A stretch of DNA of 64,000 nt from Collinsella sp. (GCA_019424905.1 JAHYYP010000005.1:36966-100965), one strand, 5' to 3'; counted from the stretch's first letter, positions 17,075 to 26,535 are shown. The notes: generated from the letters alone by a model not told the origin. Made by a program: numbers and translations.

Positions 17075-17512
17075 ATGGCTAAAAAACGCAATGGGCGCCA
17101 GGATGCCATTAGAGATATTGTGCGCAATAAGGACGTCCGCACGCAGCGCGTGCTGGTCGATGAGCTCCGCGCTATGGGCTTTGATTGCACGCAGGCGACT
17201 GTCTCTCGCGATATTGCCGATATGGGGCTGCGTAAGCTCCCTGAGGGCATCTATGTTCTGGCAGAGGACCTGCACCTGCAGCGTATGGTTTCCGAGCTCG
17301 TAACGGGCGTTCTGCGCACCGATAATCTGGTTATGATCAAGGCTCAGCCTGGCACGGCTTCCGGCATCGCCGCCGCCGTTGATGCGGCAGAGCTGCCCGA
17401 TGTGCTTGGCTCGCTTGCCGGCAACGATACGATTTTGGTTATTGCCCAGACGGCCGAGGACGGCGAGCGTCTTGAGGCGCTGATCAATAAGCTGAGCAAT
17501 TCTCGCAAGTAG
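17075..17512 (+). CDS. argR: arginine repressor
   Basis: The 145-residue protein has the winged-helix N-terminal domain (RQDAIRDIVRNKDVRTQRVL and CTQATVSRDIADMGLRKL) and the C-terminal oligomerisation and arginine-binding domain (ASGIAAAVD, LAGNDTILVI). The ATG at 17075 follows GGAGAGAGGG. No arginine biosynthesis genes are nearby. Confidence 0.94.
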   Translation: MAKKRNGRQDAIRDIVRNKDVRTQRVLVDELRAMGFDCTQATVSRDIADMGLRKLPEGIYVLAEDLHLQRMVSELVTGVLRTDNLVMIKAQPGTASGIAAAVDAAELPDVLGSLAGNDTILVIAQTAEDGERLEALINKLSNSRK

Positions 17513-17562
17513 GCGTGCGGGTCGTGCGCTCGGCACTGTGTGCGTGACATAGTGGCTTGTAA

Positions 17563-17597
17563 GGGGTATCGACGTTGGTCGGTACCCCCTTTTTTTG
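17563..17597 (+). terminator. intrinsic terminator after argR
   Basis: GGGGTA pairs with TACCCC and the inner CGAC with GTCG around a GTTG loop, followed by a run of seven or more T residues. Confidence 0.88.
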
Positions 17598-17635
17598 TTT
17601 GCCGGTATAAAGACCGCCCACCAGGTCGCTTTAAA

Positions 17636-17677
17636 CTAAAAGGCCCCCGAGCAGTTTAATAAGCTGCTCGGGGGCCT
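17636..17677 (-). terminator. intrinsic terminator of the PBP gene
   Basis: A perfect 14-bp stem (AGGCCCCCGAGCAG with its complement at 17664-17677) is followed on the minus strand by a T-rich tract. It faces the argR terminator and closes the convergent pair. Confidence 0.85.
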
Positions 17678-17700
17678 TGTTGCTTATGGCCGGATGATTT

Positions 17701-19899
17701 CTAGCCGACCGTATCGTCAGGCGTGGGCGAGGGGTCGGGAGTAGGCGTAGGCGTAGGCGTAGGCGTGCCGCCATCGCCGCCGGTCGAACCACCAGTTGAG
17801 CCGCCCGTCGAGCCACCGGTCGTACCGGTGCCGCCGGTGGTGTCGCCACCCGTGGTCTCGGTGGTCGTGGTCGTCGTGGTAGTCGTTGTGGTAGTTTCCT
17901 CTTCGTCCTCGTTCTCGTCCTTGTCGTCGTTCTCCGTCTTCTTGGCGTTGTTGGTGCCGTAGAACTTCCAGACGCTGTTGTTCTTGTAGGTGGGCGCCGT
18001 TCCGGTCGCAAACTCCTCGCGCTCGGTACCGGTCAGAACGGTGTTCATAAACCGCTTAAAGACAGGCAGGTTGGTGCTGTCGCCCAGCAGGTCCGTGCCG
18101 TATTTTTGGATGGGGATCTCACCTGCGGAATAGCCGGTCCACAGGGCGCACGCCAGCTGCGGGGTATAGCCGCAGAACCACAGGTTGGTGGTGTTGTCGG
18201 TGGTGCCCGTTTTGCCGGCATAGGGCTGGTTGACGCTCAAGGCGCCGGCAGCACCCGTACCGCTGCCCTGCATGACGCCGGACAGAACATCGGTGACCGC
18301 GGCGGCCTCGCCCTCGGTAAGCACCTGTGAGGGATTGTCCGTGTGCTGGTACAGCACCGAACCGGTACGAGAGTCAATCTCGGTGATGGCGATCGGCTGG
18401 CGATAGTAGCCGCCGTTGGCAAACGTCGCGTAGGCGGCGGCCATCTCGAGCGGCGAGATCGAGCCGGTGCCGAGCGTCATGACGGGAACGTCCTCGATGT
18501 TGTCCTTGGCGGGATCGATGCCGAGCTTTTTGACGAGCGAGATGATCTTGCTGTTGCCGACGGCTTCCGCCACCTGGATGTAGCCGGTGTTGGAGGAGTA
18601 TGCCGTCGCCTGCTTAAGCGTGATGTTGCCATAGCTATGGTTGGCGTAGTTTTGGACCTCGGTCGTGGTGCCCTTGGCCTTGAGCGGCGAGTTGCAGTTG
18701 AGGGTGACGTTGGGGTTCATGCCGTTTTGGATGGCAGTTGCCAGCGTAAAGGCCTTAAAGGTGGAGCCGACGGGACGCTTGGCCGTGGCATGGTTTACGT
18801 GGTTCTCGTCGGCGTTGTAGTCGTAGCCGCCCACCATGCACTTGATGTAGCCGGTCTTGGGGTCGACGACGACCATGCCCATGTCCAGGCCGTCGAGCGA
18901 GAGCGTGTCGAGCTGCTCGCGGACGGCATTCTCTGCCACCTGCTGCATCGTGGGGTCGATGGTGGTCTTGACGGTCAAGCCGCCCTTAAAGAGCACGTCG
19001 GTCGAGAACTCCTGCTCCAGCAGCTGCTTAACATAGGCGACAAAGTAGGGCTGCGAGTATACGTCGACGCCGCTGCCCGAGATTTCGGTCACGTTGAGGG
19101 TGATGGGCTCGGCCTGTGCGGCATCGTGCTCCTCCTGCGTGATGTGGCCCAGGCGCAACATGTTGTCAAGGACCTTGTTGCGACGGGACAGCGCCAGGTC
19201 GGGGTTGACCGTGGGGTCGTACTGCGAGGGCGAGTTGGGAAGGCCGATGAGCAGCGCGGCCTCGCTCAGGGTGAGGTCGGCGGCGCTCTTGGACAGGTAG
19301 GTCTCGGCGGCGGCCTCAATACCGTAGGCGCCGTGACCGTAATAGATGGTGTTGAGGTACATCATGAGGATCTCGTCTTTGGAGTACATGTCCTCCATCT
19401 TGACGGCGATGTAGGCCTCGCGCACTTTACGCTCGATGGTCGAGTCGAACTGCTCCTCCTGCAGGATGGTGTTGCGCACCAGCTGCTGGGTGATAGTCGA
19501 GGCGCCTTCGTGTCCGCCGCCGAGGGTTGCCACCGCAGCACGCGCGATACCCCACAGGTCGATACCGCCGTGCTCGTAGAAGCGCTCGTCCTCGACGTCA
19601 ACGGTGCCCTGCAGCACGTAGGGGGAGACCTCGTCCTTGGTGATGGACTTGCGGTTTTGCGTGTAGAAGCTCGCGATCTTGTTGCCGTTGCAGTCGACGA
19701 TCTCGGTGGGCTCGCTCACCAGATACGCGTTGGCGTCGGTGTAGTCGGGCAGATCGGACAGCCAGCGGTTGACGTTGCCGACCATGCCGATGCCAAATGC
19801 CACGCCCGCAATCAGCAGAAAGCCCAAAAACGAGAGCAGGATTATGGGCAGGGCATGCGTCTTTGAACGGCTGCGTCCCTGTCGTTGGCGAGGACCCAT
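17701..19899 (-). CDS. class A penicillin-binding protein with low-complexity tail
   Basis: The 732-residue bifunctional peptidoglycan synthase has a cytoplasmic basic N-terminus, one membrane anchor (IILLSFLGFLLIAGVAFGIG), a GT51 transglycosylase domain (EDERFYEHGGIDLWG, STITQQLVRNT) and a transpeptidase domain with STFK, SSN and KTG active-site motifs. The last ~75 residues are a charged stretch, a ten-threonine run, Gly/Thr/Ser repeats and a Pro-Thr repeat, probably a flexible wall-spanning tail. The ATG at 19899 has GGAGG upstream; a longer reading to 20022 lacks support. Confidence 0.93.
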   Translation of the reverse strand: MGPRQRQGRSRSKTHALPIILLSFLGFLLIAGVAFGIGMVGNVNRWLSDLPDYTDANAYLVSEPTEIVDCNGNKIASFYTQNRKSITKDEVSPYVLQGTVDVEDERFYEHGGIDLWGIARAAVATLGGGHEGASTITQQLVRNTILQEEQFDSTIERKVREAYIAVKMEDMYSKDEILMMYLNTIYYGHGAYGIEAAAETYLSKSAADLTLSEAALLIGLPNSPSQYDPTVNPDLALSRRNKVLDNMLRLGHITQEEHDAAQAEPITLNVTEISGSGVDVYSQPYFVAYVKQLLEQEFSTDVLFKGGLTVKTTIDPTMQQVAENAVREQLDTLSLDGLDMGMVVVDPKTGYIKCMVGGYDYNADENHVNHATAKRPVGSTFKAFTLATAIQNGMNPNVTLNCNSPLKAKGTTTEVQNYANHSYGNITLKQATAYSSNTGYIQVAEAVGNSKIISLVKKLGIDPAKDNIEDVPVMTLGTGSISPLEMAAAYATFANGGYYRQPIAITEIDSRTGSVLYQHTDNPSQVLTEGEAAAVTDVLSGVMQGSGTGAAGALSVNQPYAGKTGTTDNTTNLWFCGYTPQLACALWTGYSAGEIPIQKYGTDLLGDSTNLPVFKRFMNTVLTGTEREEFATGTAPTYKNNSVWKFYGTNNAKKTENDDKDENEDEEETTTTTTTTTTTTETTGGDTTGGTGTTGGSTGGSTGGSTGGDGGTPTPTPTPTPDPSPTPDDTVG

Positions 19900-20061
19900 A
19901 TATTGACCTCCAGGTATGTCGTGCCGGACGGTGGATGTGCCGTCGGGGCAGGATGGACATAAGTTATTACACGATAAACCAAACGGGGCGCGCGATGCCT
20001 CGTGTATGCTGGAAGACGGCATTTTTCAGAGTGAATGCATACCTTGGTAAGGAGTTTGTCG

Positions 20062-22020
20062 ATGGCGATTCGGACGATGGGGCCGAGCAGACAATACGAG
20101 ACTGGATTGGATGCTGCCGGCACGGCGCTGCCCGAGCTGCTGGCGCCGGCGGGCGGGCTCGACCAGATGCTTGCGGCCATCGCCGCGGGTGCCGATGCCA
20201 TCTATGCGGGGTTGGGCGGCTTTAACGCCCGTGTGAGCGCCCATGGCTTTACGGATGACGAGTTTGCGCGCGGCTGCGCCGTGGCGCATGCCCATGGCGT
20301 GCGTGTGTACGTGACGCTCAACGTGTTCGTGTTTGACGATGAGTTGTCCGACGCGGTGGCGTTGGGAGCTCATGCGCTGGGGCTGGGCGCCGATGCTCTG
20401 ATTGTCGCCGATGCCGGGTTGGCCTGCGCGCTGCGCGCGGCGATTCCCGGGGTCGAGATTCACCTGTCCACGCAGGCGGGCGTTCATAGCGAAGGTGCCG
20501 TGCGGCTTGCCACCGATGAGCTGGGGGTTGAGCGCGTGACGACGGCACGCGAGCTGACGGTCGACGAGATTGCGGCGCTATGTGCCACGGGCGTGCCCAT
20601 CGAGGTATTCTGCCACGGTGCGATTTGCATCGGATATTCGGGGGCGTGCGAGTTCTCGGCCCTGCGGCGTGGGCGCTCTGCGATGCGCGGTGATTGCACA
20701 CAGCCGTGCCGTCTGGCGTACGACCTAGTGGACGAGGCGGGACAGAGCGTTGTCGCCGTCGAGGGAGATCGCCTGCTGTGTCCGCGCGACTATCTGGGTA
20801 TTGCGCATCTGCCCGAGCTTGTAGATGCTGGCGTGGCGTCGCTCAAGATCGAGGGGCGCATGAAGAACCCCGATTACGTATTCAACGTGGTGCGGGTGTG
20901 GCGCCGGGCACTCGATATGCTGTGCGACGGCGCGTGGAACCCCGGTGCCGTGGAAGAGCTTGAGCGCGAGCTGGGCCGGTCGTTTAACCGTGGGTTTACC
21001 GACGCGTATCTGCGGGGGCGTTCGGGCGACGAGCTTATGAGCTTTGAGCGCGCAATTAACCAGGGCGTGCGCGTGGGACGCTTGGTCGCTGTGGGCCACG
21101 AAGAGGTGACCGTTGAGCTCGACGCCGCCGTGGCGGCGGGTGACACGCTCGAGATTCGGTTCTATCCGGGTGTCGACGCGCGTCCCGATGTGCCCAAGCG
21201 CTGGCCGCAGGTGCCCTGCCCGGTGGATGCCGCAGCGGGGAAGCGCGTCGTCGTGCATTGCAAGCGTAAGGTGGACACGGGCTGCGAGGTGTACCTGATT
21301 CGCAGCGCCGGCGTGTTGAATCAGTCGGCGGCGGTGTTGGAGCGCATGCGGGCCGAGGCGAATGCGATTGCGCCCGTTGCACGTGCCGTTGAGGTGCTGC
21401 CCTTTGAGGACGTTGCGGTGGATGGCGGTGCGTCGACGGAGTTGGTGGAGTGCGCGGTTCCCACTCGCATGATTTTTGCTTGGCAGCTGATGGATGCCGA
21501 CCCGCGCGGAGAACTCGATTTGTCCGACGCCGTTGTGGTGCTTGACGAGGTGTGCCGCACGGGTGACGCTGGCCAGACCCGCTCACTGATGCAGCGTGCC
21601 GGGCGCGTCGTCTGCCGCAACCTGGGACAGGTGGTGATCGCTCGCGAGCTGGGCGTGGCGTTTGACGTTGCGGCACCGGTGTTTTGCGCGAACCGGGTTA
21701 CGCTTGCCTGGCTACGCGGGCTCGGCGCGGGCCGTGTGTATTTGCCTGCCGAGCTTGTCGCCGATGACGCGGAGCGTGTTGCCGAGCTTGCCGCTTGCCC
21801 CGGTGTCTTGGGACCTGTCGACGCCGACCGCCCCGAGCTCATGGTGTGCGAGCACTGCTTGCTGACTGCCGAGGGCGCCTGCGCCACGGATGCGACGGGG
21901 CAGGTCCGTTGCCGTGACTGCTCGCGCCGTCAGCAGGCGCGCTTTTTGATCGAACGTGACGGCACGCGTTTGCCGGTCGTTATCGACGCGTGCGGCAGGA
22001 CGAGGATTTTCCTGTCGTAG
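20062..22020 (+). CDS. U32 family peptidase / RNA-modification protein
   Basis: The 652-residue protein has the U32 core (ELLAPAGGLDQMLAAIAAGADAIYAG, FCHGAICIGYSGACEFS, RGDCTQPCR, SLKIEGRMKNPDYV) and a cysteine-rich C-terminal region (CEHCLL and CRDC). Although named peptidases, characterised relatives such as RlhA and TrhP take part in RNA hydroxylation, and the cysteines may hold an iron-sulfur cluster. GGTAAGGAG precedes the ATG at 20062. Confidence 0.85.
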   Translation: MAIRTMGPSRQYETGLDAAGTALPELLAPAGGLDQMLAAIAAGADAIYAGLGGFNARVSAHGFTDDEFARGCAVAHAHGVRVYVTLNVFVFDDELSDAVALGAHALGLGADALIVADAGLACALRAAIPGVEIHLSTQAGVHSEGAVRLATDELGVERVTTARELTVDEIAALCATGVPIEVFCHGAICIGYSGACEFSALRRGRSAMRGDCTQPCRLAYDLVDEAGQSVVAVEGDRLLCPRDYLGIAHLPELVDAGVASLKIEGRMKNPDYVFNVVRVWRRALDMLCDGAWNPGAVEELERELGRSFNRGFTDAYLRGRSGDELMSFERAINQGVRVGRLVAVGHEEVTVELDAAVAAGDTLEIRFYPGVDARPDVPKRWPQVPCPVDAAAGKRVVVHCKRKVDTGCEVYLIRSAGVLNQSAAVLERMRAEANAIAPVARAVEVLPFEDVAVDGGASTELVECAVPTRMIFAWQLMDADPRGELDLSDAVVVLDEVCRTGDAGQTRSLMQRAGRVVCRNLGQVVIARELGVAFDVAAPVFCANRVTLAWLRGLGAGRVYLPAELVADDAERVAELAACPGVLGPVDADRPELMVCEHCLLTAEGACATDATGQVRCRDCSRRQQARFLIERDGTRLPVVIDACGRTRIFLS

Positions 22021-22117
22021 GTGTTCGGCCGCGCCGTTTTGGTTATTATGAGTGGGTTTATGAACTTCGAGCACCGCCGTATCCGGTGAGGGTGCTATAG
22101 CAAAAGGAGGATACCCA

Positions 22118-23329
22118 ATGCTGTCTGTCGACGAGCAAATGCGTATCATCACCTCGGGCGCCGCGCAGATCGTCCCCGAGGCCGACCTTCGCAAGAAGCT
22201 TGAGAAGGGCGAGCCCCTCAACATCAAGCTTGGCGTCGATCCCACCAGCCCCGACCTGCATCTGGGCCATGCCGTGCCCCTGCGCAAGATGCGTCAGTTC
22301 CAGGACCTGGGCCACAAGGTCACCCTCATCATCGGTAACGGCACCGCACTGATCGGCGATCCTTCGGGCAAGAACTCCACCCGCCCGCAGCTTTCGCAGG
22401 AGCAGATTGAGGCCAACGCCGAGACCTACGTGAGCCAGGCCATGAAGATCCTGGATCCCGAGAAGACCACCATCGTGCACAACGGCGACTGGATCCTGTC
22501 GATGGATCTGGCCGGCCTGCTGCAGGTGTGCTCCAAGTTCACCGTCGCCCGCATCCTCGAGCGCGATGACTTTACCAAGCGCTACCAGTCCCAGACGCCG
22601 ATCGCCCTGCACGAGTTCCTGTACCCCGTGATGCAGGCCTTCGACTCCGTTCAGATCAAGGCCGACGTGGAGATGGGCGGCACCGACCAGCTCTTTAACC
22701 TGCTCGCTGGTCGCGAGCTCATGGAGAAGATGGGCATGGAGCCCCAGATCGCGCTTACCATGCCGCTGCTCGAGGGCACCGATGGCGTGCGCAAGATGTC
22801 CAAGTCCTACGGCAACTATATCGGCCTGACCGATGCTCCCAAGGATATGTTCGGCAAGACCATGTCTATCCCCGACGAGATGATCGGCAAGTACTATCGT
22901 CTGGCTAGCTCGCTCGCCCCGGCCGAGGTCGACAAGATCGACGCTGCCCTGGCCGACGGTTCCGCCGATCCCTATGAGCTCAAGCGTGCGCTGGGCCGCG
23001 ACCTGTGCGACACCTATCACGGCGCCGGCGCCGGTGACGAGGCTCAGGCCGAGTTCGACCGCGTGTTCAAGGAGGGCCAGCTTGCCGACTTCCCCGAGAA
23101 GCATGTCGAGCTGACCGTCAACGACGAGGGCCAGATCTACCTCGCAGGCCTGCTTAAGGACCTGGGCCTTTCGGCGAGCGCCGGCCAGGCCCGTCGCGAC
23201 ATCGACGGCGGCGGCGTCAAGATCAACGGCGAGGCTGTGGCTCCCAAGAGCTACAACATCGACCCGAGCGCCCTCAAGCTGGGCGACACCCTCTCCGTGG
23301 GCAAGCGCAAGGGCTTCAAGTTGATTTAG
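22118..23329 (+). CDS. tyrS: tyrosyl-tRNA synthetase
   Basis: The 403-residue class I synthetase has HLGHAVPLRKM (HIGH-type motif, about residue 48) and RKMSKSYGN (KMSKS), and ends with an S4-like RNA-binding domain (ASAGQARRDIDGGGVKINGE). AAAGGAGG lies 8 bp upstream. The leader is under 100 nt, too short for a T-box. Confidence 0.97.
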   Translation: MLSVDEQMRIITSGAAQIVPEADLRKKLEKGEPLNIKLGVDPTSPDLHLGHAVPLRKMRQFQDLGHKVTLIIGNGTALIGDPSGKNSTRPQLSQEQIEANAETYVSQAMKILDPEKTTIVHNGDWILSMDLAGLLQVCSKFTVARILERDDFTKRYQSQTPIALHEFLYPVMQAFDSVQIKADVEMGGTDQLFNLLAGRELMEKMGMEPQIALTMPLLEGTDGVRKMSKSYGNYIGLTDAPKDMFGKTMSIPDEMIGKYYRLASSLAPAEVDKIDAALADGSADPYELKRALGRDLCDTYHGAGAGDEAQAEFDRVFKEGQLADFPEKHVELTVNDEGQIYLAGLLKDLGLSASAGQARRDIDGGGVKINGEAVAPKSYNIDPSALKLGDTLSVGKRKGFKLI

Positions 23330-23331
23330 TT

Positions 23332-23353
23332 CCGCCGTTCTAACGAACGGCGG
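23332..23353 (+). other. hairpin right after tyrS
   Basis: CCGCCGTTC and GAACGGCGG form a perfect 9-bp stem with a TAAC loop, 2 bp after the stop. There is no T tract. Confidence 0.5.
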
Positions 23354-23368
23354 ACCGGCCGACGCTGC

Positions 23369-23467
23369 GCGGGCCGCATTTGGACAATCTGACGTTCAAC
23401 TTCAAGGGCGCGACCAGAAGGTCAGCGCCCTTTCGTTTCACGTCACCTTGTCTCAAATGCGGCCCGC
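23369..23467. repeat. 99-bp nested palindrome downstream of tyrS
   Basis: GCGGGCCGCATTTG at the left pairs with CAAATGCGGCCCGC at the right, with further matching bases inside. The centre (23404-23433) is a second hairpin, AAGGGCGC with GCGCCCTT, followed by TTCGTTT, which could terminate tyrS transcription. The remaining gap to 23713 has GGGAC-type repeat debris. Confidence 0.7.
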
Positions 23468-23509
23468 TCGCTGTCGTTGCCAAAACATCGGCGCTTCCGT
23501 TGTTGGCGC

Positions 23510-23580
23510 TTTGGGACGTTCCTTCTGTGCCGGCACTTTGGGACAATCCTTGCCATTAATGCAAAGCAACCTGTCCCCAT
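23510..23580. repeat. degenerate GGGAC-type repeat
   Basis: TTTGGGACGTTCCTTCTG, CTTTGGGACAATCCTTG and CAACCTGTCCCC follow one another. The same words recur near 26541, 56683, 30199 and 61703. It looks like a worn copy of an extragenic palindrome family. Confidence 0.5.
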
Positions 23581-23618
23581 TGCGTCAAGCGGCGTGTGCC
23601 GTTAAGCGGAGAGGCGCA

Positions 23619-23646
23619 TTGTTGACCCATCGTTTGGGCATACAAT
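23619..23646 (+). promoter_or_regulatory. candidate promoter of the adenine deaminase gene
   Basis: TTGTTG at 23619-23624 and TACAAT at 23641-23646 are 16 bp apart. The -10 matches at 5 of 6 positions and the -35 at 3 of 6. Confidence 0.35.
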
Positions 23647-23713
23647 GGCTATTGGCTTGCTGCGGTGAAGGTTTGTCCGCTCCGCAGCTTTTTCTACGGT
23701 TAAAGGAGTATGT

Positions 23714-25534
23714 ATGTCCGTTGAGGTCATGAGGACTGTGATCGACGCTGCCGAGGGCCGCGTGCCCGTCGACACGCTGTTTACCAATGCGCAGATCATC
23801 GACGTGTATGGCCAGCGCGTGGCGCCCGGTAGCGTTGCCGTCAAGGACGGTGTGATCGTCGGCGTGCTCTACGATGGTCGCGACGATGCCGCTGGCACCT
23901 ACGAGGCAACTGAGGTCATCGACTGCCAGGGTCGCTATCTCGCTCCCGGTTTTATTGACGGGCATCTGCATATCGAGTCTTCGAACATCCGTCCCGCCGA
24001 GTATGCGCGCATGGCCGCGACGCGCGGTACCACCACCGCCATTGCCGACAGCCACGAGATTGCCAATGTTGCCGGTCTCGACGGCTTGCGCTTTATGATT
24101 GAGGATGGCCGCCGCGCACCCATCTCCATCAAGTACATGATGCCTTCGTGCGTGCCCGCGCTGCCCGATGAGCAGGCCGGTGCCGTTATTTCGGCTGCCG
24201 ATATGCAGGCGTTTTTTGCCGAGCATCCGGGCGATGTCTTTGGTCTGGGCGAGATGATGAACCTGCCGGGCGTCTTTATGGCCGACCCCGAGACCTGTGC
24301 TCGCATTGATGCTGCCAACCAGACGCCGTCCAGGCAGGTTGACGGCCATGCGCCGCTCGTTGCCGGTAAGGACCTCAACGCCTATGCCGCAGCGGGCATT
24401 ATCGCCGACCACGAGTCGACGATTCCCGAGGAGGCGCTCGACAAGCTGTCTCGCGGCATGTACGTGATGCTGCGCGAAGGTACGTGCAGCCATGACCTGG
24501 CCAACCTGTCTCCGATGCTGCTGGAGAATCCTGCCCGTGCCCGCCGCTGCTGCTTTGCGACCGACGACCGCGCTCCTTCCGATGCGCTTGCGACCGGCAT
24601 GATCGACAACGCCTGCCGCGTGGCTATCGAGGCCGGCATCGACCCGGTGGTCGCCATCTCTATGGCGTCCCTTTCCACGGCTGAGGCATTTGGCCTGGAC
24701 CACGGCTGTCGCGACCCGCATGAGCTCCGTGGCGCGATCGCCCCGGGCAAACGCGCCGACCTGCTGTTGCTCGATGACCTGACGTTTGCCAAGGCTCCGC
24801 ATCGTGTCTATGCCGCCGGTGCTCTGGTGGCGCAGGACGGCACCTTTGTGGGCGAGATTGCACCCGAGATGGCCGAGGTTGCGGCCCTTGCCGATGAGCT
24901 GCGCGCTTCCGTTAAACTGCCGAAGCTATCGCTCGACGTGTTCGACTATGCCTTTAAGCCGGGCGAGGCCGTGATCGACGTGGTGCCGGGTAAGGCCATC
25001 ACGGGTATGGCTCGCCCCGAGAGTGCCGAGGGCCTGCGCCGCATTATGCTGATCGAGCGCCACGGCCGCGGCGTGTCGCTGCAGGCCGAGGGCGCCGATG
25101 GCGACGGCCCCGCTGGCCTGGGCCTGGTCGGCAAGCATATCGGTCGCGGCTGGGTGCGCGGCTTTACCATCACGGGCGGTGCCATCGCCTCGACGATCGG
25201 CCACGACTCGCACAACGTGTGCGTGGTGGGCGACAGCGCGGCTGATATGATGGCTGCCGTCGAGGCCGTGGGCCAGGGCGGCCACGTGCTGGTGCGCAAC
25301 GGCAAGGTCGTGGCGCGTATTCCGCTGGCGCTCGGTGGCCTTATGAGCGAAGGCACGGCCGAGGACGTTGCTGCGCAGCACGACGACTTTATGGTCAAGG
25401 CGCGCGCCATGGGTATTGAGCCGCCGCTCGACCCCATCATGGGCATCATCTTCCTGCCCCTGCCGGTCATCCCGACGCTCCGCATCCGCCCCGAGGGCAT
25501 GTTCGACGTCACAACCTTCACCTACGCCGACTAG
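23714..25534 (+). CDS. ade: adenine deaminase
   Basis: The 606-residue metal-dependent amidohydrolase converts adenine to hypoxanthine. Metal sites are in GFIDGHLHIESSN (about residue 78) and ADSHEIANV, and the Ade-specific C-terminal domain is present (ALGGLMSEGTAEDVAAQHDD). AAAGGAG precedes the ATG. Hypoxanthine is a substrate for xanthine-dehydrogenase-type enzymes, so the gene may feed the pathway whose maturation genes lie at 1-4787. Confidence 0.93.
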   Translation: MSVEVMRTVIDAAEGRVPVDTLFTNAQIIDVYGQRVAPGSVAVKDGVIVGVLYDGRDDAAGTYEATEVIDCQGRYLAPGFIDGHLHIESSNIRPAEYARMAATRGTTTAIADSHEIANVAGLDGLRFMIEDGRRAPISIKYMMPSCVPALPDEQAGAVISAADMQAFFAEHPGDVFGLGEMMNLPGVFMADPETCARIDAANQTPSRQVDGHAPLVAGKDLNAYAAAGIIADHESTIPEEALDKLSRGMYVMLREGTCSHDLANLSPMLLENPARARRCCFATDDRAPSDALATGMIDNACRVAIEAGIDPVVAISMASLSTAEAFGLDHGCRDPHELRGAIAPGKRADLLLLDDLTFAKAPHRVYAAGALVAQDGTFVGEIAPEMAEVAALADELRASVKLPKLSLDVFDYAFKPGEAVIDVVPGKAITGMARPESAEGLRRIMLIERHGRGVSLQAEGADGDGPAGLGLVGKHIGRGWVRGFTITGGAIASTIGHDSHNVCVVGDSAADMMAAVEAVGQGGHVLVRNGKVVARIPLALGGLMSEGTAEDVAAQHDDFMVKARAMGIEPPLDPIMGIIFLPLPVIPTLRIRPEGMFDVTTFTYAD

Positions 25535-25579
25535 TCATCGGGGACGTTCTTAAACGACTAGTCATCGGGGACACTCTTT
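25529..25579. repeat. tandem GACTAGTCATCGGGGAC repeat, left flank of HAD gene
   Basis: The 17-bp word GACTAGTCATCGGGGAC occurs at 25529-25545 and 25556-25572. The first copy contains the ade stop codon. An inverted, slightly diverged copy of the block lies at 26600-26637, on the far side of the HAD gene. Confidence 0.75.
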
Positions 25580-25641
25580 GGCGGGCTGCCTGACGCCGCG
25601 ACCGTAGGACCTCTGGCATGTGTGAGCTATTTGCCAGGTCC

Positions 25642-25670
25642 TTGTAACGTTTACGCCCGCGGAGTCTTAT
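25642..25670 (+). promoter_or_regulatory. candidate promoter of the HAD gene
   Basis: TTGTAA at 25642-25647 and TCTTAT at 25665-25670 are 17 bp apart. Transcription would start just before the hairpin at 25675. Confidence 0.45.
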
Positions 25671-25674
25671 TTGA

Positions 25675-25734
25675 GCTCCCTTTGGGTACGTTGGAATCGG
25701 ATACGCGTTTGATTCCAACAAGCCCGAAGGGAGC
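25675..25734 (+). promoter_or_regulatory. leader hairpin covering the HAD ribosome-binding site
   Basis: GCTCCCTTTGGG pairs with CCCGAAGGGAGC (12 bp with one G-T), then after a small internal loop TTGGAATC pairs with GATTCCAA around a 12-nt loop. The 3' arm contains the AAGGGAG that would serve as Shine-Dalgarno for the ATG at 25741. TTTTCT follows the stem. It could mask the RBS or act as a weak terminator. Confidence 0.65.
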
Positions 25735-25740
25735 TTTTCT

Positions 25741-26535
25741 ATGTTTAAACTGATTGCATCCGATATGGACGGCACACTGCTTGACGAAAACGGCCAGGTG
25801 CCTCCTGAGACCTACGAACTGATTCTGGCGCTACACGAGCATGGCGTGCATTTCGCCGCATCGTCAGGTCGTCGCTACGATCGCCTGTGCGAGTTCTTTG
25901 CGCCCGTTCGCGACAAGATGGACTTTGTCGCCGCTAACGGCGCCCAGGTCTACGCCGACGGTAAGATGGTAGACCGTGAGGTGTATTCCCACCTGGCGAT
26001 TCGAAGGCTCGCCCAGGCCGTCAGGACGTTTCCCAATCTGCATCTTGCGCTCTTTGACCGAACCAAGTCCTTCCTGCTCGATGACGAGTGCAAGTTCGTG
26101 CGTGAGGTCGATAAGGACCTTCCCAATGCCGAGCGCATTTGGGAGCTGCCCGATCCCAACGTAAATATCATCAAAGCGAGTATCTTTTGCGACGACAGTG
26201 CGGTTATGGACAGTGCGTACGTGCTACAGCGCGAACTTGGTCAGCTCTTTACTTTTGCGCCTTCGGGCAACGCGTGGATCGATGCCATGCAGCCTGGTGT
26301 GTCGAAGGCCTCGGGTATCGCGCAGCTCGCGGAGCATTACGGCATTGGACGCGACGAGGTCATGGCGTTTGGTGACTCGATGAACGACTACGAGATTATT
26401 CGCTTTGTCGGCACGGGCTGCGCGATGGAAAACGCGCGCCCCGCGCTCAAGGCGGTGGCCGATCGCGTCGTAGGCTGCAACCGCGACCACGCCGTTCAGC
26501 ATGAGCTCCGTCGCGTGCTGGAGAGTCTCTCCTAA
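25741..26535 (+). CDS. Cof-type HAD-superfamily phosphatase
   Basis: The 264-residue protein has the HAD motif I DMDGTLLDENG (residues 8-18), the KASGIAQLAEHYGI segment with motif III lysine and MAFGDSMNDYEII as motif IV. The Cof subfamily dephosphorylates sugar phosphates or pyridoxal phosphate; substrate cannot be told from sequence. A second, diverged Cof-type gene lies convergently at 26654. Confidence 0.88.
   Translation: MFKLIASDMDGTLLDENGQVPPETYELILALHEHGVHFAASSGRRYDRLCEFFAPVRDKMDFVAANGAQVYADGKMVDREVYSHLAIRRLAQAVRTFPNLHLALFDRTKSFLLDDECKFVREVDKDLPNAERIWELPDPNVNIIKASIFCDDSAVMDSAYVLQRELGQLFTFAPSGNAWIDAMQPGVSKASGIAQLAEHYGIGRDEVMAFGDSMNDYEIIRFVGTGCAMENARPALKAVADRVVGCNRDHAVQHELRRVLESLS

Noticed and set aside
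22021..22117. T-box leader for tyrS
   Set aside because: The gap is under 100 nt and no T-box sequence or terminator-antiterminator pair is seen.
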